A stretch of 13,931 nucleotides of DNA from contig CAYGBW010000145.1 in NCBI GenBank assembly GCA_964348185.1, forward strand, positions 1 to 13,931, read 5' to 3'. A program made the translations under genes and the position numbers. Positions 7,421 to 13,931 of the stretch are shown here, piece by piece (position 1 is the first letter of the stretch; each line of letters starts with the position of its first letter). The stretch is from CAYGBW01 sp964348185 (GTDB lineage Bacteria; Desulfobacterota; BSN033; WVXP01). The notes beneath the pieces were generated by a model that saw only the letters and a list, made by a program, of their open reading frames with translations, was not told the DNA's origin and made no database searches.

Positions 7421-7457
7421 TTGTCAAGCTTGACAAAGACCAGGGAAGAGCCATAAA
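7421..7457 (+). promoter_or_regulatory. cysE promoter with perfect palindromic operator
   Basis: A consensus -35 TTGACA (7430-7435) is followed after 16 nt by CATAAA (7452-7457), which matches the -10 consensus at four of six positions. The -35 lies inside a perfect 16-bp palindrome, TTGTCAAGCTTGACAA (7421-7436). A dimeric repressor bound there would block RNA polymerase. The distance to the cysE ATG is about 47 nt. The half-site TGTCAAG also occurs in the palindrome upstream of the MerR-TPR gene. Confidence 0.55.
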
Positions 7458-7503
7458 CTGTAGAGAACGACTAACCTTTCATGCGGTTTTTGGGGAGAAT
7501 CTT

Positions 7504-8496
7504 ATGCCTCAGAGGCAGAGAGCCCGGGTTGTGAGAAAGCCGGAAGAATGTGACTACCCGCGCGAGACATCCGAGAACTTTAGAAACCAGCTTCCTGGAA
7601 TCGTCAACGCCATCGTCGAGACCTGTCAAGATCAAGACGCGATTGACCATATCGAGGCTGTGGCCATTCCGGATCAAGAGTCGGTAATCGGTTTGGTTGA
7701 GGATCTCAGAGACCTCCTTTTTCCGGGATACTTCGGGAACCAGGAAATCGATCGAGACTATCTGCCCTACCACCTGGGGAGTGAGGTCAATATCGTTTTT
7801 GAGAAGCTGTCCCATCAGATAGCGAGGGCCATTCGCCACGAATGCCACAGAACGGAGATTATCTGTACCCATTGTCTGAACCGCAGCCAGGCTGAGGCAA
7901 TCTTCTTTCTTGAAAAGACTCCCCGCCTGAGGAAGACCCTCGCAGGAGATGTAAGGGCCGCGTACAACGGTGATCCGGCTGCTAGGAGTGTGGATGAGGT
8001 CGTTTTCAGCTACCCTGCAATTATGGCGATCACAACCTACCGGATCGCGCACGAACTCCATGTCCAGGCTATCCCCCTTTTGCCCAGAATAATGACCGAG
8101 TATGCCCACAGTTGCACCGGGATCGACATCCATCCTGGGGCCACCATTGGAGAGAACTTCTTCATCGACCACGGCACAGGCGTGGTCATAGGAGAAACCA
8201 CCGAGATCGGCAACAACGTGCGGATCTATCAAGGAGTGACCCTTGGAGCCCACAGTTTTCTGAAGGAGCCCGACGGCTCTCTCAAGCGCGGCTACAAGCG
8301 GCATCCCACCATTGAGGACAATGTGGTCATATACTCGGGAGCCACAATTCTCGGCGGGGATACGCTCATTGGAGCCGGATCAATCATCGGGGGAAACGTT
8401 TGGCTTACAAGCTCAGTCCCCCCTGGGAGTCATGTGGTTATTGAGGAACCCCACCTCAGAATCATGAAGCCAGAGGAGAGAGAGAGTGGCCATTAG
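7504..8496 (+). CDS. cysE: Serine O-acetyltransferase
   Basis: The 330-residue product transfers acetyl from acetyl-CoA to L-serine, giving O-acetylserine for cysteine synthesis in the cytosol. The N-terminal half is helical. The C-terminal part is a left-handed beta-helix of hexapeptide repeats: GIDIHPGATIGENFFIDHG, GVVIGETTEIGNNVRI, YQGVTLGAHSF, VVIYSGATILGG and IGAGSIIGGNVWL. His and Asp in the FFIDHG region fit the catalytic site. It resembles the longer EpsC-type enzymes with an extended N-terminus. The ATG at 7504 was chosen over an upstream GTG because GGGGAG (7492-7497) sits 6 nt before it. No cysteine synthase gene is adjacent; the SH3b gene overlaps its end by 11 nt and is likely cotranscribed. 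Confidence 0.96.
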   Translation: MPQRQRARVVRKPEECDYPRETSENFRNQLPGIVNAIVETCQDQDAIDHIEAVAIPDQESVIGLVEDLRDLLFPGYFGNQEIDRDYLPYHLGSEVNIVFEKLSHQIARAIRHECHRTEIICTHCLNRSQAEAIFFLEKTPRLRKTLAGDVRAAYNGDPAARSVDEVVFSYPAIMAITTYRIAHELHVQAIPLLPRIMTEYAHSCTGIDIHPGATIGENFFIDHGTGVVIGETTEIGNNVRIYQGVTLGAHSFLKEPDGSLKRGYKRHPTIEDNVVIYSGATILGGDTLIGAGSIIGGNVWLTSSVPPGSHVVIEEPHLRIMKPEERESGH

Positions 8497-9082
8497 CGTT
8501 TTGATGAGGCGAAGCATTCTGATCGGCTTTGTCACGGTCTTGTCGATCCATGAGCCCACTTCTTGTCAGGAAGCTCTGGTGACGCATCCTATTGTCAATG
8601 TCCGGAGTGGACCGGGAACTAAATACGAAATCGTGGCCAGGGTCAAGGAGGGGGATCGTTTCCCAATCCTCAATGTCGACAACCTTTGGGTGCAGATCGA
8701 TATCGGGGAGGAGACCCTGGAAAAGATCAGGCTCCCCAAAACCGATGAGAAGCCCGGTCCAGAAAAGGTTTCAGAGAAGAAGGAAACGTGGATTTACCGA
8801 AGTCTCATCCAGTTTATTGGAAAACCGCCGGATTTTGAAGAGAGACAGATTGACTTTCAGAATTGGGCGCTCGATGAAATTCCCGTCAATTTTATCGAGT
8901 TCAAATCAGACTGGGAGATCTGGGTTCGCCTACCCCCTGAACAGTACCCTTCCAGAGAGAAGGTACAACGGATTGCCCGCAAGATGGCCGAGGAGTACAA
9001 GAAGCAGACCGGATTCATGGAAAGAAAAGTCGTGGTCAAGATCCTCAAAGGCCCCAGGATCTATGCCACAGGATCGAATTGA
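8486..9082 (+). CDS. Exported SH3b-domain protein
   Basis: The 198-residue product starts with a GTG preceded by AGAGGAGAG (8472-8480) and overlaps the end of cysE by 11 nt, suggesting coupled translation. Two arginines and a hydrophobic run (ILIGFVTVLSI, about residues 11-21) form a probable signal peptide; a second start at the ATG at 8504 would shorten it. Residues about 33-70 form a bacterial SH3 fold (VNVRSGPGTKYEIVARVKEG...WVQI), usually a cell-wall or peptide-binding module. WIYRSLIQF then follows after a charged linker. The C-terminal 80 residues (WALDEIPVNFIEFKSDWEIWVRL and beyond) are not recognised. It probably acts in the envelope. Confidence 0.85.
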   Translation: MAISVLMRRSILIGFVTVLSIHEPTSCQEALVTHPIVNVRSGPGTKYEIVARVKEGDRFPILNVDNLWVQIDIGEETLEKIRLPKTDEKPGPEKVSEKKETWIYRSLIQFIGKPPDFEERQIDFQNWALDEIPVNFIEFKSDWEIWVRLPPEQYPSREKVQRIARKMAEEYKKQTGFMERKVVVKILKGPRIYATGSN

Positions 9083-9130
9083 TCGCCCGGCTTTCGTATC
9101 CCATGTCGAAGCCTTTGCCATCGGCTGATC

Positions 9131-9601
9131 CTACGGCTTCACCCCCTCCGCCCTTCCGGATCCAGAGTTCACAATAGCGTATTCATATCCATCGATCAGG
9201 GCTAGAAACGAGGCTTTGTTGATATTCTCCGAAAATGCCGCCACCCGCCATACGTCCTTTCCATCACTGAGAATAATCTCCACCTCTACCTTTGCAGCAG
9301 TCCCGGTTTTGGAATCAAAAATCCGCGATTTGAAATCGATCAGTTTAACCCGATTGATAACAGGGAACATGGTTTTGAGCGATTTTTTCAGGACCTTTGC
9401 CAGAGCGTCCACAGGTCCCACGCCGGTGTCAGCCTCGTGCATTTCACTCCCATGGGCCCGCAGTATCACCGTTGCCTCTGGACGGCTTCCCGTGTCGATG
9501 AGCCGGTACTGCCCGATGATCTCAAAAGGGGGGATATAGTTCTTTTTTGATCGTAATACATTCAGAATCTCTGTGGCATTCTTGATTTCCAGATCGATCA
9601 T
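9131..9601 (-). CDS. Stand-alone LeuA/CimA allosteric (dimerisation) domain protein
   Basis: The 156-residue product corresponds to the C-terminal regulatory domain of 2-isopropylmalate or citramalate synthase, with no TIM-barrel catalytic part. Signature segments are EADTGVGPVDALAKVLKKSL, LIDFKSRIFDSKTGTAAKVEVEI, and DVWRVAAFSENINKASFLALIDGYEYAI. In the full enzymes this domain binds leucine or isoleucine and gives feedback control. The length and the good ribosome site (GGGAG, 7 nt before the ATG) argue for a genuine separate gene rather than a fragment. It may bind a branched-chain amino acid and regulate a synthase encoded elsewhere, or bind a different ligand. It lies downstream of the TPR lipoprotein gene, separated by a MITE-like element. 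Confidence 0.88.
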   Translation of the reverse strand: MIDLEIKNATEILNVLRSKKNYIPPFEIIGQYRLIDTGSRPEATVILRAHGSEMHEADTGVGPVDALAKVLKKSLKTMFPVINRVKLIDFKSRIFDSKTGTAAKVEVEIILSDGKDVWRVAAFSENINKASFLALIDGYEYAIVNSGSGRAEGVKP

Positions 9602-9619
9602 TGAATGGCTCCCTATGAC

Positions 9620-9809
9620 TAGCTCGTTGCCACTGAAAAATACCCTTTCCCTCTCTGAACGAAGTTTTAGACCCCTTCTGAGGCTTCCCCCTGAGGCGAA
9701 TCAGACACCGGAACCTCGCCCCTTCGGGGACACTCCCTTCGCCATGAGGGGTGGTCTCAAAAACCTCCTCCTATTCGTGAGAAGGGTATTTTCCAGTGGC
9801 AACGAGCTA
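9620..9809. mobile_element. MITE-like element with 28-bp terminal inverted repeats
   Basis: The ends 9620-9647 and 9782-9809 are inverted copies matching at 27 of 28 positions, both carrying TAGCTCGTTGCCACTG at the outer end. The whole unit is about 190 bp and non-coding. Its interior continues the symmetry imperfectly: GTTTTAGACC near 9664 opposes a GGTCTCAAAAAC segment near 9755-9766, so a transcript could fold end to end. The outermost bases are TA at both ends, which would suit a TA target duplication as in mariner/IS630-type elements; this is inference. The right terminal repeat contains the stop codon of the TPR lipoprotein gene. Confidence 0.7.
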
Positions 9810-10385
9810 AAATCTCTTCTCACGTCTCTCCTCTTCCTGCTGCAAAAGGGCAGAGAGGGCTTCTTCCAAAGCAGGATTGGGGGTGACCCCTAGACGTTTC
9901 GACTCCTGGAGATGCTCCCATGCCAGATGATACATTTTGGTACGGAAATATGCGTAGGCAAGATTGTGATGGGCAACCCCATAGGTGGGATCGATCTTCA
10001 GGGCCTTTTCGAGCTCTCGGGTAGCAGCATCGATCCGACCTTGGCGGAGAAATATGTTTCCCAGGTTCATATGAGCAGCCGCGTCTTCTGGGTTGAGTTC
10101 TATCGCCTTTTCGTATGCCTTGATCGCCTCTTCAACCTGGTCCAACTCAAAATAAACGATTCCCATATTGTAGTAAGCGTCTCCATAAGCGGGATGAACA
10201 CGCACCGCTCTCTTAAAGGCCGAAAGAGCATCCTGATACCTCTCGTCCCGGGTGAGGGATTTGCCCTGCTCATAGTAAACCCTGGCTTTTCCCAATCGGG
10301 CCTCGGAAGGGGCTCTCTTCCCCGTCGTACATCCAAACATCAGAACCAGACATGAGACGATAAGACCACAGGCTACACCCTTCAT
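9807..10385 (-). CDS. TPR-repeat lipoprotein
   Basis: The 192-residue product begins with a lipoprotein signal (MKGVACGLIVSCLVLMFGC) whose lipobox LMFGC predicts acylation at Cys19. About four tetratricopeptide repeats follow (residues about 32-170), with canonical segments such as AYYNMGIVYFELDQVEEAIK and AIELNPEDAAAHMNLGNIF, then an acidic/basic tail (EEERREKRF). It resembles PilF/NlpI-type outer-membrane scaffolds and probably assembles envelope complexes. The ribosome site GAGGAGGAG is close to ideal. The start is 22 nt after the stop of the MBL-fold gene, so they are likely cotranscribed. The stop codon lies inside the terminal repeat of the MITE-like element, so the native C-terminus may have been altered. 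Confidence 0.93.
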   Translation of the reverse strand: MKGVACGLIVSCLVLMFGCTTGKRAPSEARLGKARVYYEQGKSLTRDERYQDALSAFKRAVRVHPAYGDAYYNMGIVYFELDQVEEAIKAYEKAIELNPEDAAAHMNLGNIFLRQGRIDAATRELEKALKIDPTYGVAHHNLAYAYFRTKMYHLAWEHLQESKRLGVTPNPALEEALSALLQQEEERREKRF

Positions 10386-10407
10386 GACTCCTCCTCATGT
10401 TGTGTGC

Positions 10408-11241
10408 TCATAGCACCGTTGTCCTCCTTGCACATCCAGTGCCAGGTGTCTCCTCTGATGAAAACTCGGCCAGATAGAGGCTCATCCCATCCCGGGCTGC
10501 AATAACCCTCAGCCCCGTCTCACGCTCGAGTTTTTCTGCGACCTTCCAGGGCTTGGCGTTGATCATGGTCATTCCAAAGTGGGTCAACACGGTCAACTCT
10601 GGACGCCGTCTTTCAAGGATCCGTCTGACGTCCTCAATCGAGAGATGATCGATTCCCGTGTTCCCAACGGGGGGGAACCTGACGACGTTGATTACCATCA
10701 GACGGCCAGTATAGATATCTCCAATCTCGGGGAAGAATCGGGTGTCGGTGACGAAAGAAACCCTCCCCTCGGGAAACTCGAAATTGAATCCGTAGGTTTC
10801 AACAGGATGAATGTGGGCGCGAGCAGTGGAAAAACTGAGATCTCCGAGGTGGTAAGTCTCGTTAGCCTTGAGAATTTCGATTCTCTCCAGGTAGTTCAGG
10901 ACATATTCAAAGACAACCCCCCCTCTTCCCAGGGCATCACAAGGGGCAAAGAGCGTCCCTTTCCTCCGTGATCCCCCTTGAGACATGGCCTCGATCATGA
11001 TGTTGACGTCTCCCGAGTGATCGAGGTGTTTGTGAGACAAAACAATCCCGTGGAGTTTCGCAGGGTCCAACCGAGGGCGGCTGGACAAGCACCGCACAAG
11101 AGCCCCGGGCCCCGGATCGAGATACAGGTCGGTTTTGGCCGACGAGATCCATATCCCCCCTGACGCGCGAACCTGCATGGTCACCACAAATCGAGCCCCC
11201 GCGGTCCCAAGGAATTTCAGAAAACTCCCCTCCCCTTTCAT
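10408..11241 (-). CDS. MBL-fold metal-dependent hydrolase
   Basis: The 277-residue product has a metallo-beta-lactamase fold. Metal ligands are visible: SHKHLDHSGD (His70, His72, Asp74, His75), HIHPVE (His143 or His145), Asp166 in VTDTRF and His221 in LTHFGM. The opening FLGTAGARF strand and DPGPGALVRC match the RNase Z/phosphodiesterase-like branch more than true beta-lactamases. Substrate unknown; a phosphodiester, cyclic nucleotide or hydroxyacyl thioester is possible. The ATG at 11241 was chosen because a GGGGAGGA tract directly precedes it and the protein then starts at the conserved first strand; an upstream in-frame ATG at 11358 adds 39 unconserved-looking residues. The TPR lipoprotein gene follows after 22 nt. 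Confidence 0.9.
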   Translation of the reverse strand: MKGEGSFLKFLGTAGARFVVTMQVRASGGIWISSAKTDLYLDPGPGALVRCLSSRPRLDPAKLHGIVLSHKHLDHSGDVNIMIEAMSQGGSRRKGTLFAPCDALGRGGVVFEYVLNYLERIEILKANETYHLGDLSFSTARAHIHPVETYGFNFEFPEGRVSFVTDTRFFPEIGDIYTGRLMVINVVRFPPVGNTGIDHLSIEDVRRILERRRPELTVLTHFGMTMINAKPWKVAEKLERETGLRVIAARDGMSLYLAEFSSEETPGTGCARRTTVL

Positions 11242-11454
11242 TCCTCCCCTTCGATCCTCCTGATGTCGTCCTCGTCCAACCCCAAGAGATGTCCCCCATG
11301 ATGCATGCCCGTGAAACGGATTTGTCAGGCGAACCCCTCCCCTCCTCATCGCCTCCATGGCATTTGGTCAATGAGGATCCGATTGGTCGCTGAAGTAGGC
11401 TGATAGCAGCATTACTGACCTGTTCGGGATGGAAAGATTGAGCTCTGAATCCGA

Positions 11455-12351
11455 CTATGAGGCACCGGTAACCCTGGTAATAAAGACATCATATATTCCT
11501 TTTTCTCTCAGTTCCTTGACATAGTCATCAGCTTCTTGACGGGTGGAAAAGCCTCCCACAGAGACGCGGTACCACCTGCCCTTTTGGGGGAGATTGACTT
11601 CCCAGTCGAAGGCGTCAATACCCTTCTCTTTCATTTCCTCCACATAGCGTTCAGCCCTTTCTTTCACCCTGAAGGACGCCAGATTGATCGTGTAGGATCC
11701 GATGGGTGGAATCTTTTCGACTTCCGGCGTCACCTCTGGAGCGCTGGCGATAATCTCTTGTTCCTCCTCCTCTTGGGAGACGGCCTCTGTTTCCTCACTT
11801 TCCTCACTGGCTGGCGGCTCGATTGGGACGGGCTCAATCACCTCCTCTTCGGCCATCAAAGGGACAATGGGTTCTGCCTCTTCGGGCTCGGCGGTTTCCT
11901 CCTCCAGCCTCCCCCCAACCGGGGGAGGCAAGGACTCCTCTTGAACCTCGACTCGGGGTTCAATCTCTTCGATGATGACGAGCTCCTGAGAGGGTTCCTC
12001 CTGTCGCCTCACGACCACAAACAGGACAAGGGCAATGAGAACAACCACCAGAATGCTCGCCAACATGACAATCCTTGGCGATCGGACCCAGCTCCTCTGT
12101 TCAGGCTGACCGGCCACGTCCTCGTCGAGGTCCCTCTCCAGGGCCTCTAAGCCTTTGATTCGGCTGGCGGCTTCCTCTGCTATTTTTTCTTCCTCAAATT
12201 GCTCTGGAGGGGTGGGTTCTTCCGGCTCGCTCATCCCGGCCTCAGGAATCGCAACGGCCTTCCCACAAACCGGACACTGCCCTTCCAGTCCCGCCTGCTC
12301 ATCCGAAGCCATTAATACCTTGCCACATTCACATTGGAATCTAATAGTCAT
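11455..12351 (-). CDS. Zinc-ribbon, single-pass membrane protein with C-terminal SPOR domain
   Basis: The 298-residue product starts at the ATG at 12351, preceded by GGAGGAT about 7 nt upstream. An N-terminal zinc ribbon uses Cys7, Cys9, Cys26 and Cys29 (FQCECGK and CPVCGK). A charged segment follows, then one membrane helix (about 94-114, IVMLASILVVVLIALVLFVV), a long Glu/Pro-rich stretch (about 117-212) and a SPOR domain (about 215-298, SYTINLASFRVKERAERYVEE...YRVSVGGFSTRQEADDYVKEL). SPOR domains bind denuded glycan strands at division sites. The zinc ribbon would lie in the cytosol and the SPOR domain in the periplasm. Acidic spacers of this kind often span the periplasm. A division or envelope-maintenance role is inferred. 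Confidence 0.93.
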   Translation of the reverse strand: MTIRFQCECGKVLMASDEQAGLEGQCPVCGKAVAIPEAGMSEPEEPTPPEQFEEEKIAEEAASRIKGLEALERDLDEDVAGQPEQRSWVRSPRIVMLASILVVVLIALVLFVVVRRQEEPSQELVIIEEIEPRVEVQEESLPPPVGGRLEEETAEPEEAEPIVPLMAEEEVIEPVPIEPPASEESEETEAVSQEEEEQEIIASAPEVTPEVEKIPPIGSYTINLASFRVKERAERYVEEMKEKGIDAFDWEVNLPQKGRWYRVSVGGFSTRQEADDYVKELREKGIYDVFITRVTGAS

Positions 12352-12555
12352 GCTTATCCTCCTGCCATTCTTCGGAATGTACCTGATTTCCAAACCCTTC
12401 AGTCCAATATTAGCAAATTGCCCTGCCAAGTCAAGCCATTTCCACCAGGCCTTTCGATCACCCCCTCGGCCCCGGCGGGGAAATGGCCGGTAAGGCCTTT
12501 GTTGCAGGAATTGGGAGTCAAAGGAGAAAACGGAAATGACAGGACAACAAAAGCG

Positions 12556-12586
12556 TTGACAATGGGTTTACGATAAGGAATACTAT
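12556..12586 (+). promoter_or_regulatory. Sigma70-like promoter of the universal stress gene
   Basis: A consensus TTGACA (12556-12561) is followed by AATACT (12579-12584) after 17 nt, or by TACTAT (12581-12586) after 19 nt. It lies about 60 nt upstream of the universal stress protein gene, in an otherwise empty 280-bp divergent gap shared with the SPOR gene. Confidence 0.5.
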
Positions 12587-12644
12587 GGAGATCACTCCCA
12601 GCTAGTCATGCTCATCTGATGAACTGAGGTGGCCCTTGAAGGAG

Positions 12645-13082
12645 ATGAAGAATATCCTTGTTCCCATAGATCTCTCGGACATGTCCGATCCCTGCGTCGC
12701 CTACGCTCTCGAACTCTCAAGAAAACTCGATGCCAGACTTCATCTGCTTCATGCTATCCATGAGCCTGCGGAGGCCTCCGGGTTTTCGACCCCTCACGTT
12801 TCAATGGACAGGATCCATGAAGAAACGAAAGGGCGGATCGAAAGGAAGATCCGCCGTTATGCGGCCTCGCAACTCGGAAGTTTTGGCAATTTCTCGACCG
12901 AAGTGCGTATTGGGCCTCCCCACACGATCATCACCCAGTACGCTGACGAGGAGGATATCGATCTCATCGTGATTGGGACCAGACGCAAGGGCAAGCTCGC
13001 CCACGCCCTTTCCCAAAAGACCACGAACAAGATTCTGGAGAGCACAGACCGGCCGGTTCTCCGCCTCATCATATCCGACTGA
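12645..13082 (+). CDS. Universal stress protein (UspA family)
   Basis: The 145-residue product is a single Usp domain: KNILVPIDLSDMSD at the start, ALELSRKLDARLHLLHAIHEP, and DIDLIVIGTRRKGKLAHAL near the end, then RPVLRLIISD. The glycine motif that binds ATP in many members (G-x2-G-x9-G-S/T) is broken here: the second Gly is Arg and the final Gly-Ser is replaced. It probably belongs to the non-ATP-binding, UspA-like group. The start is uncertain: GAGGTG (12626-12631) sits 4 nt before an in-frame TTG at 12636 and 13 nt before the ATG at 12645; the ATG fits family starts better. Confidence 0.93.
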   Translation: MKNILVPIDLSDMSDPCVAYALELSRKLDARLHLLHAIHEPAEASGFSTPHVSMDRIHEETKGRIERKIRRYAASQLGSFGNFSTEVRIGPPHTIITQYADEEDIDLIVIGTRRKGKLAHALSQKTTNKILESTDRPVLRLIISD

Positions 13083-13156
13083 ATCTCCCATCCCCTAAAA
13101 GAAGTCCTGGGGTGTGACCCCGAACGAACCATGCTCGATCACAGCGCGGCGAAGCC

Positions 13157-13332
13157 GCAACCAAATTCGAGACTCGAAATCTCTCGGAATCAATTAGCCG
13201 CAGACCCACGGGGACACCCGCAGACAGATCTTTTCCCTGGCCGACCCGCCGTCGCTAAAGCTATGGCGCGGCAAGCCTGGCCAGGGAAAAACCGCTCGCC
13301 CTGCGGGCTGCTCAAATATATCTCAATTCATC
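13157..13332. repeat. Dispersed palindromic repeat module B, copy 2
   Basis: This is the gap-free counterpart of 72-247. The symmetry is better preserved here: TTTTCCCTGGCC (13231-13242) pairs with GGCCAGGGAAAA (13279-13290), a perfect 12-bp stem enclosing a second stem. TTAGCCGCAGACCCACG (13194-13210) recurs inverted at 13476-13492, so the module and its inverted fragment bracket about 265 bp. Confidence 0.8.
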
Positions 13333-13430
13333 TTTTCATTGGTAGGAATAAGAGTTAACAGGGAATCAATTCCATAAGCCATGGGTCTAACACATTTACG
13401 GGCTGATTCGTATCGCGAAGCGATTGCACT

Positions 13431-13459
13431 TTTTGCTCGGCCAGGTCGGCCGAGCAAAA
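13431..13459. repeat. Perfect 12-bp inverted repeat with 5-nt loop
   Basis: TTTTGCTCGGCC (13431-13442) pairs exactly with GGCCGAGCAAAA (13448-13459) around the loop AGGTC. The T- and A-runs are inside the stem, so it lacks a free U-tract on either strand and is not a textbook terminator, although it could slow transcription leaving the acetoacetyl-CoA synthetase gene. Confidence 0.65.
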
Positions 13460-13514
13460 TGTCAGCGTAAGTCTGCGTGGGTCTGCGGCTAAGAAGAATC
13501 ACTGAACTTGAGCG

Positions 13515-13577
13515 TATGGGGCGGTGCATGAAATTGTTGATAAAATTTCAAGAAATCGAACATTAGTAGTACAGAGC
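13515..13577. repeat. Dispersed repeat module A, copy 2
   Basis: This is the counterpart of 1-62, differing by a few substitutions and one inserted base in the A/T-rich centre. It lies directly upstream of a stretch with CACAGAG and CGCAGAG strings typical of another short intergenic repeat family. Confidence 0.75.
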
Positions 13578-13656
13578 CCCTTCTATCTCTCACAGAGCCC
13601 TCAGGGGCGCAGAGTTTTAATTGAAGCCTTGTGAGGAGAGGATTCAGCTCCAAGTG

Positions 13657-13931
13657 TTAGCCCTGGAGCTCCGGTATGTTTTTATACTGATCCAGCGATC
13701 CGGGGTTGGCCAAGGCGTCCCTGTTCAGCACGGGTCTGCCATGGATCGCGTTCTTGACCGCCAGTTCCACCTTCTTCATATTGATCGTGTAAGTTATATC
13801 CTTCACGGCGACGACCTTGGCAGGTACGTGTCTCGGTGTGGCACTTCCCCGGATGGTACTTTTGATCTTTGCGATGAGTTCCTCGGTCATGTTGACACCC
13901 TCGGCAAGCTTGACAAAGAGAATCACCCGAA
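13657..13931 (-). CDS. Acetoacetyl-CoA synthetase, C-terminal fragment (cut by window edge)
   Basis: About 91 C-terminal residues are visible; the gene begins outside the window. Residues such as ILFVKLAEGV, IKSTIRGSATPRHVPAKVVAV, YTINMKKVELAVKNAIHGRP and NRDALANPGSLDQYKNIPEL match the C-terminal subdomain of acetoacetate-CoA ligases of the adenylate-forming superfamily. The lysine in the NMKKVE segment is at the position of the catalytic lysine of these enzymes. The enzyme activates acetoacetate with ATP and CoA, linking ketone-body or polyhydroxybutyrate metabolism to acetyl-CoA. A GTG at 13926 is an internal valine, not a start. The downstream region is the repeat island. Confidence 0.9.
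   Translation of the reverse strand, partial: RVILFVKLAEGVNMTEELIAKIKSTIRGSATPRHVPAKVVAVKDITYTINMKKVELAVKNAIHGRPVLNRDALANPGSLDQYKNIPELQG

Larger units (their letters stand above)
6975..7503. other. Long gap with repeats and the cysE leader
   Basis: No gene was found between the divergent DUF488 and cysE genes. The stretch contains a CAACCGAC direct-repeat patch (about 7138-7162), the second copy of the CTGAGC...CGAAGG repeat (7197-7228), a 13-nt palindrome GCCATATTATGGC (7265-7277), and the cysE promoter/operator region (7421-7457). An in-frame GTG at 7360 would extend cysE by 48 residues. That extension has no ribosome site, would overlap the promoter, and does not look like serine acetyltransferase. 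Confidence 0.6.
13083..13656. other. Repeat island without a gene
   Basis: The 573-bp gap between the universal stress gene and the acetoacetyl-CoA synthetase gene is filled with repeats. It holds a small GGGGT/ACCCC hairpin just after the stress gene (13109-13121), module B (13157-13332), a 12-bp palindrome (13431-13459), an inverted piece of module B (13476-13492), module A (13515-13577), and a stretch related to 5515-5579 (13570-13650). No convincing coding sequence was seen. Confidence 0.65.

Noticed and set aside
7360..7503. N-terminal extension of cysE from a GTG at 7360
   Set aside because: It has no ribosome site, overlaps the promoter and palindrome, and the ATG at 7504 has an ideal site.
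7471..8304. Long open frame antisense to cysE (277 codons)
   Set aside because: It is fully overlapped by the well-supported serine acetyltransferase and its product shows no recognisable domain.
9573..9893. Plus-strand open frame spanning the MITE-like element
   Set aside because: It overlaps two well-supported minus-strand genes and the inverted-repeat element; no ribosome site or domain is visible.
11242..11358. 39-residue extension of the MBL-fold protein
   Set aside because: The added residues do not resemble the fold's start, while 11241 is preceded by a strong purine-rich ribosome site.
12352..12429. 26-residue extension of the zinc-ribbon/SPOR protein
   Set aside because: The ATG at 12351 has GGAGG at good spacing and places the zinc ribbon at the N-terminus.
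13431..13459. Intrinsic terminator of the acetoacetyl-CoA synthetase gene
   Set aside because: The T and A runs are inside the stem and no free U-tract follows; it is also about 200 nt from the stop codon.

Overview
The window looks like a chromosomal stretch from an uncultured bacterium, most likely a deltaproteobacterium (Desulfobacterota-type). This is inferred from the gene mix: a MerR-TPR fusion regulator, a PilZ protein, a stand-alone LeuA regulatory domain, a zinc-ribbon/SPOR membrane protein and an acetoacetyl-CoA synthetase. The high load of short dispersed palindromic repeats between genes also fits. No rRNA, tRNA, CRISPR array, phage gene or transposase gene was seen.

Layout. Positions 1-263 are non-coding repeat DNA. 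A single very large gene (276-3770, +) follows and encodes about a dozen alpha-helical HEAT/TPR-like repeats, a beta-rich middle region and a C-terminal CHAT (caspase-like) peptidase domain with a visible His/Cys dyad. A repeat-rich gap (3771-4056) separates it from a minus-strand pair: a MerR-TPR regulator (5370-4513) and a YjbQ/UPF0047 enzyme (4476-4057). A 684-bp gap holding several hairpins leads to a PilZ-domain gene (6055-6444, +) and a convergent DUF488 gene (6974-6468, -). Next is a plus-strand pair, serine acetyltransferase cysE (7504-8496) and an exported SH3b protein (8486-9082), overlapping by 11 nt. CysE is preceded by a good promoter with a perfect 16-bp palindrome over its -35 box.

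A minus-strand block follows: a zinc-ribbon/SPOR protein (12351-11455), an MBL-fold hydrolase (11241-10408), a TPR lipoprotein (10385-9807) and a stand-alone LeuA allosteric domain (9601-9131). A MITE-like element with 28-bp terminal inverted repeats sits between the last two. A universal stress protein (about 12645-13082, +) has its own sigma70-like promoter. The window closes with a 573-bp repeat island and the C-terminus of an acetoacetyl-CoA synthetase that runs off the right edge (13931-13657, -).

Most of the window is housekeeping and regulatory. The candidate for something new is the repeat-CHAT protease. It stands alone between repeat-rich gaps, with no obvious partner gene nearby, and its architecture resembles that of bacterial conflict and programmed-death effectors. 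A second layer of interest is the repeat content: two repeat modules recur at both ends of the window, and a non-autonomous element supplies the stop codon of a neighbouring gene.
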